Shown here in pieces: positions 63,258-64,000 of a stretch of 64,000 nucleotides of DNA. Under the pieces are notes generated by a model. That model did no database searches and was not told where the DNA came from. It was given only the letters and a program-made list of their open reading frames with translations. Position 1 is the stretch's first letter, and each line of letters begins with the position of its first letter. Made by a program: the position numbers and the translations under genes. The DNA is from Tragulus kanchil (lineage: Eukaryota; Chordata; Mammalia; Artiodactyla; Tragulidae): contig JAIOJX010000004.1 of assembly GCA_022376925.1 (NCBI GenBank), forward strand, positions 129,667,123 through 129,731,122, read 5' to 3'.

Positions 63258-64000
63258 GTTACTTTGGAGATTTTGCAGCTCTGGTTCCAGACCACCGTAA
63301 TAAAGTGAATATTGCAGTAAAGCAAGTCACATTCATTTTTTGGTTTCCTAGTGCGTATAAAAGTAGTCTATTAAGTATGCTCTAAAAAAACCCCAGTGTG
63401 AAAAAAAAAAAAAAAAAAACCCAGTGTATTAATACATACCTTAATTAGAAAGTACTTTATTACTAAAAAATGCTAGCCATGATCTGAGGTATAATCCTAA
63501 ATGAGTCATAATTTTTTTGCAATAGTAACATTAAAGTAACATTGGTGGGGCTTCCCCTGGTGGTCCAGTGGTTAAGGACACCGCCTTGCAGTGCAAGGGG
63601 CGCCAGTTCGATCCCTGGCCTGGGAAGATCCCACGTGCCGCGGAGCGGCTGGACTGATGTGTCCAATTACCGAGCCGGAGCTCTGGAGCGCATGCGCCCA
63701 GAGCCAGGGCTCTGCAACGACAGAGAGAAATGAAAGACCAATAGAAGTGGCCCGCGCACTCCCGTCATCCCTCCCCAACCCGACCCCCGCCCAAAGTAAA
63801 TAAATAAATAATCTTTAAAAAAAAAAAAAAAAAAGTAACATTGGTGATCACAGATCACCAATCACTAACAAATACCATAATAATGAAAAAGTTTGAAATG
63901 CTGTGATAATTTAGCAAAATGTGACACAGAGGTGCCAATAGACTTGCTTGGTGAAGGATTGCCCCAAACTTTTACCTGCAGTTTTTTACAAATGGCGGTA
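63258..64000 (+). mobile_element. Tigger1-like DNA transposon, internally deleted, split by a SINE
   Basis: 63258-63534 matches one end of Tigger1: ggttccagaccaccgtaata, aagtgaatattgcagtaaag, ttttggtttcctagtgcgta, then ataccttaattagaaagtac and actaaaaaatgctagcc. 63848-64000 matches the other end: atcacagatcaccaatcact, aatgaaaaagtttgaaatgc, aaatgtgacacagagg, cttttacctgcag. The transposase middle is missing, so this is a non-autonomous derivative. The element runs off the window. Family assignment is from memory of the consensus. Confidence 0.75.
63548..63833 (+). repeat. Young SINE (dominant subfamily), sense, with internal deletion
   Basis: gggcttcccctggtggtcca, gccagttcgatccctggcct, cgtgccgcggagcggctgga, then a jump from ctctgcaacgacagag to gaaatgaaagaccaatagaa. 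The middle block ending in gatggatgaaaatagat of other copies is absent. Target duplication agtaacattggtg at 63535-63547 and 63834-63846. Inserted in the Tigger element. Confidence 0.9.

Noticed and set aside
63560..63630. tRNA gene call on the SINE heads with A and B boxes
   Set aside because: Only the box regions are tRNA-like. There is no complete cloverleaf, and the head continues into SINE body and tail.
1..64000. CRISPR array, phage, operon or bacterial defence system
   Set aside because: The sequence is intron-containing mammalian DNA full of SINEs and LINEs. Repeats are about 1 kb and contiguous, not short with spacers.

Overview
This is a piece of a mammalian nuclear genome, from a ruminant. 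The lineage call rests on interspersed repeats: Bov-tA type SINEs (2890-3068, 11057-11275, 38972-39166, 57098-57318), a decayed BovB (RTE-clade) LINE at 54705-55605, and a full-length L1 of the ruminant type at 42233-54270. Species cannot be read directly. One SINE subfamily dominates, and its body (ending in a tail that reads GAAAGACCAATAGAAGTGGC in sense) is one I do not recognise from cattle. Classic Bov-A2 dimers were not noticed. A non-bovine ruminant, perhaps outside Pecora, is therefore worth testing.

Only one host gene is present: CPLANE1 (C5orf42/JBTS17), on the + strand. Twenty-two consecutive internal coding exons between 4529 and 62717 join in phase into 4111 nt (1370 codons plus one base) with no stop. 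They start just after the first coding exon, which lies upstream of the window. They stop well before the C-terminal half, which lies downstream. CPLANE1 is the large scaffold of the CPLANE module, which acts at the ciliary basal body to recruit IFT-A and build the primary cilium.

The outstanding feature is not a gene. Eighteen direct, head-to-tail duplications of about 1.04-1.20 kb each are scattered along the window (junctions near 1216, 3312, 10004, 13130, 17046, 19462, 22263, 24582, 30720, 34339, 37103, 40338, 43600, 45551, 47625, 52027, 58227 and 61771). They are near-identical, differ mainly in homopolymers and at the junctions, ignore exon, intron and repeat boundaries, and add about 19.9 kb, so the underlying locus is probably about 44 kb. 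The best explanation is an assembly in which neighbouring contigs overlapping by about 1.1 kb were joined end to end without merging. They create false second copies of exons 6, 12, 16, 18, 20, 21 and 22 and fragments of exons 10, 13 and 17.

Layout: 1-4528 is intron with an antisense processed pseudogene and two SINEs. 4529-18649 holds exons 1-12. 18650-25647 is intron with SINEs and an L1 3' end. 25648-35512 holds exons 13-17. 35513-39390 is SINE-rich intron. Exon 18 is at 39391, copied at 40472. 40637-59761 is a long intron with the 12 kb antisense L1, BovB debris and SINEs. 59762-62717 holds exons 19-22. The window ends in an intron containing a Tigger1-like DNA transposon split by a SINE. 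No bacterial-type system, CRISPR array, virus or novel gene cluster was found.
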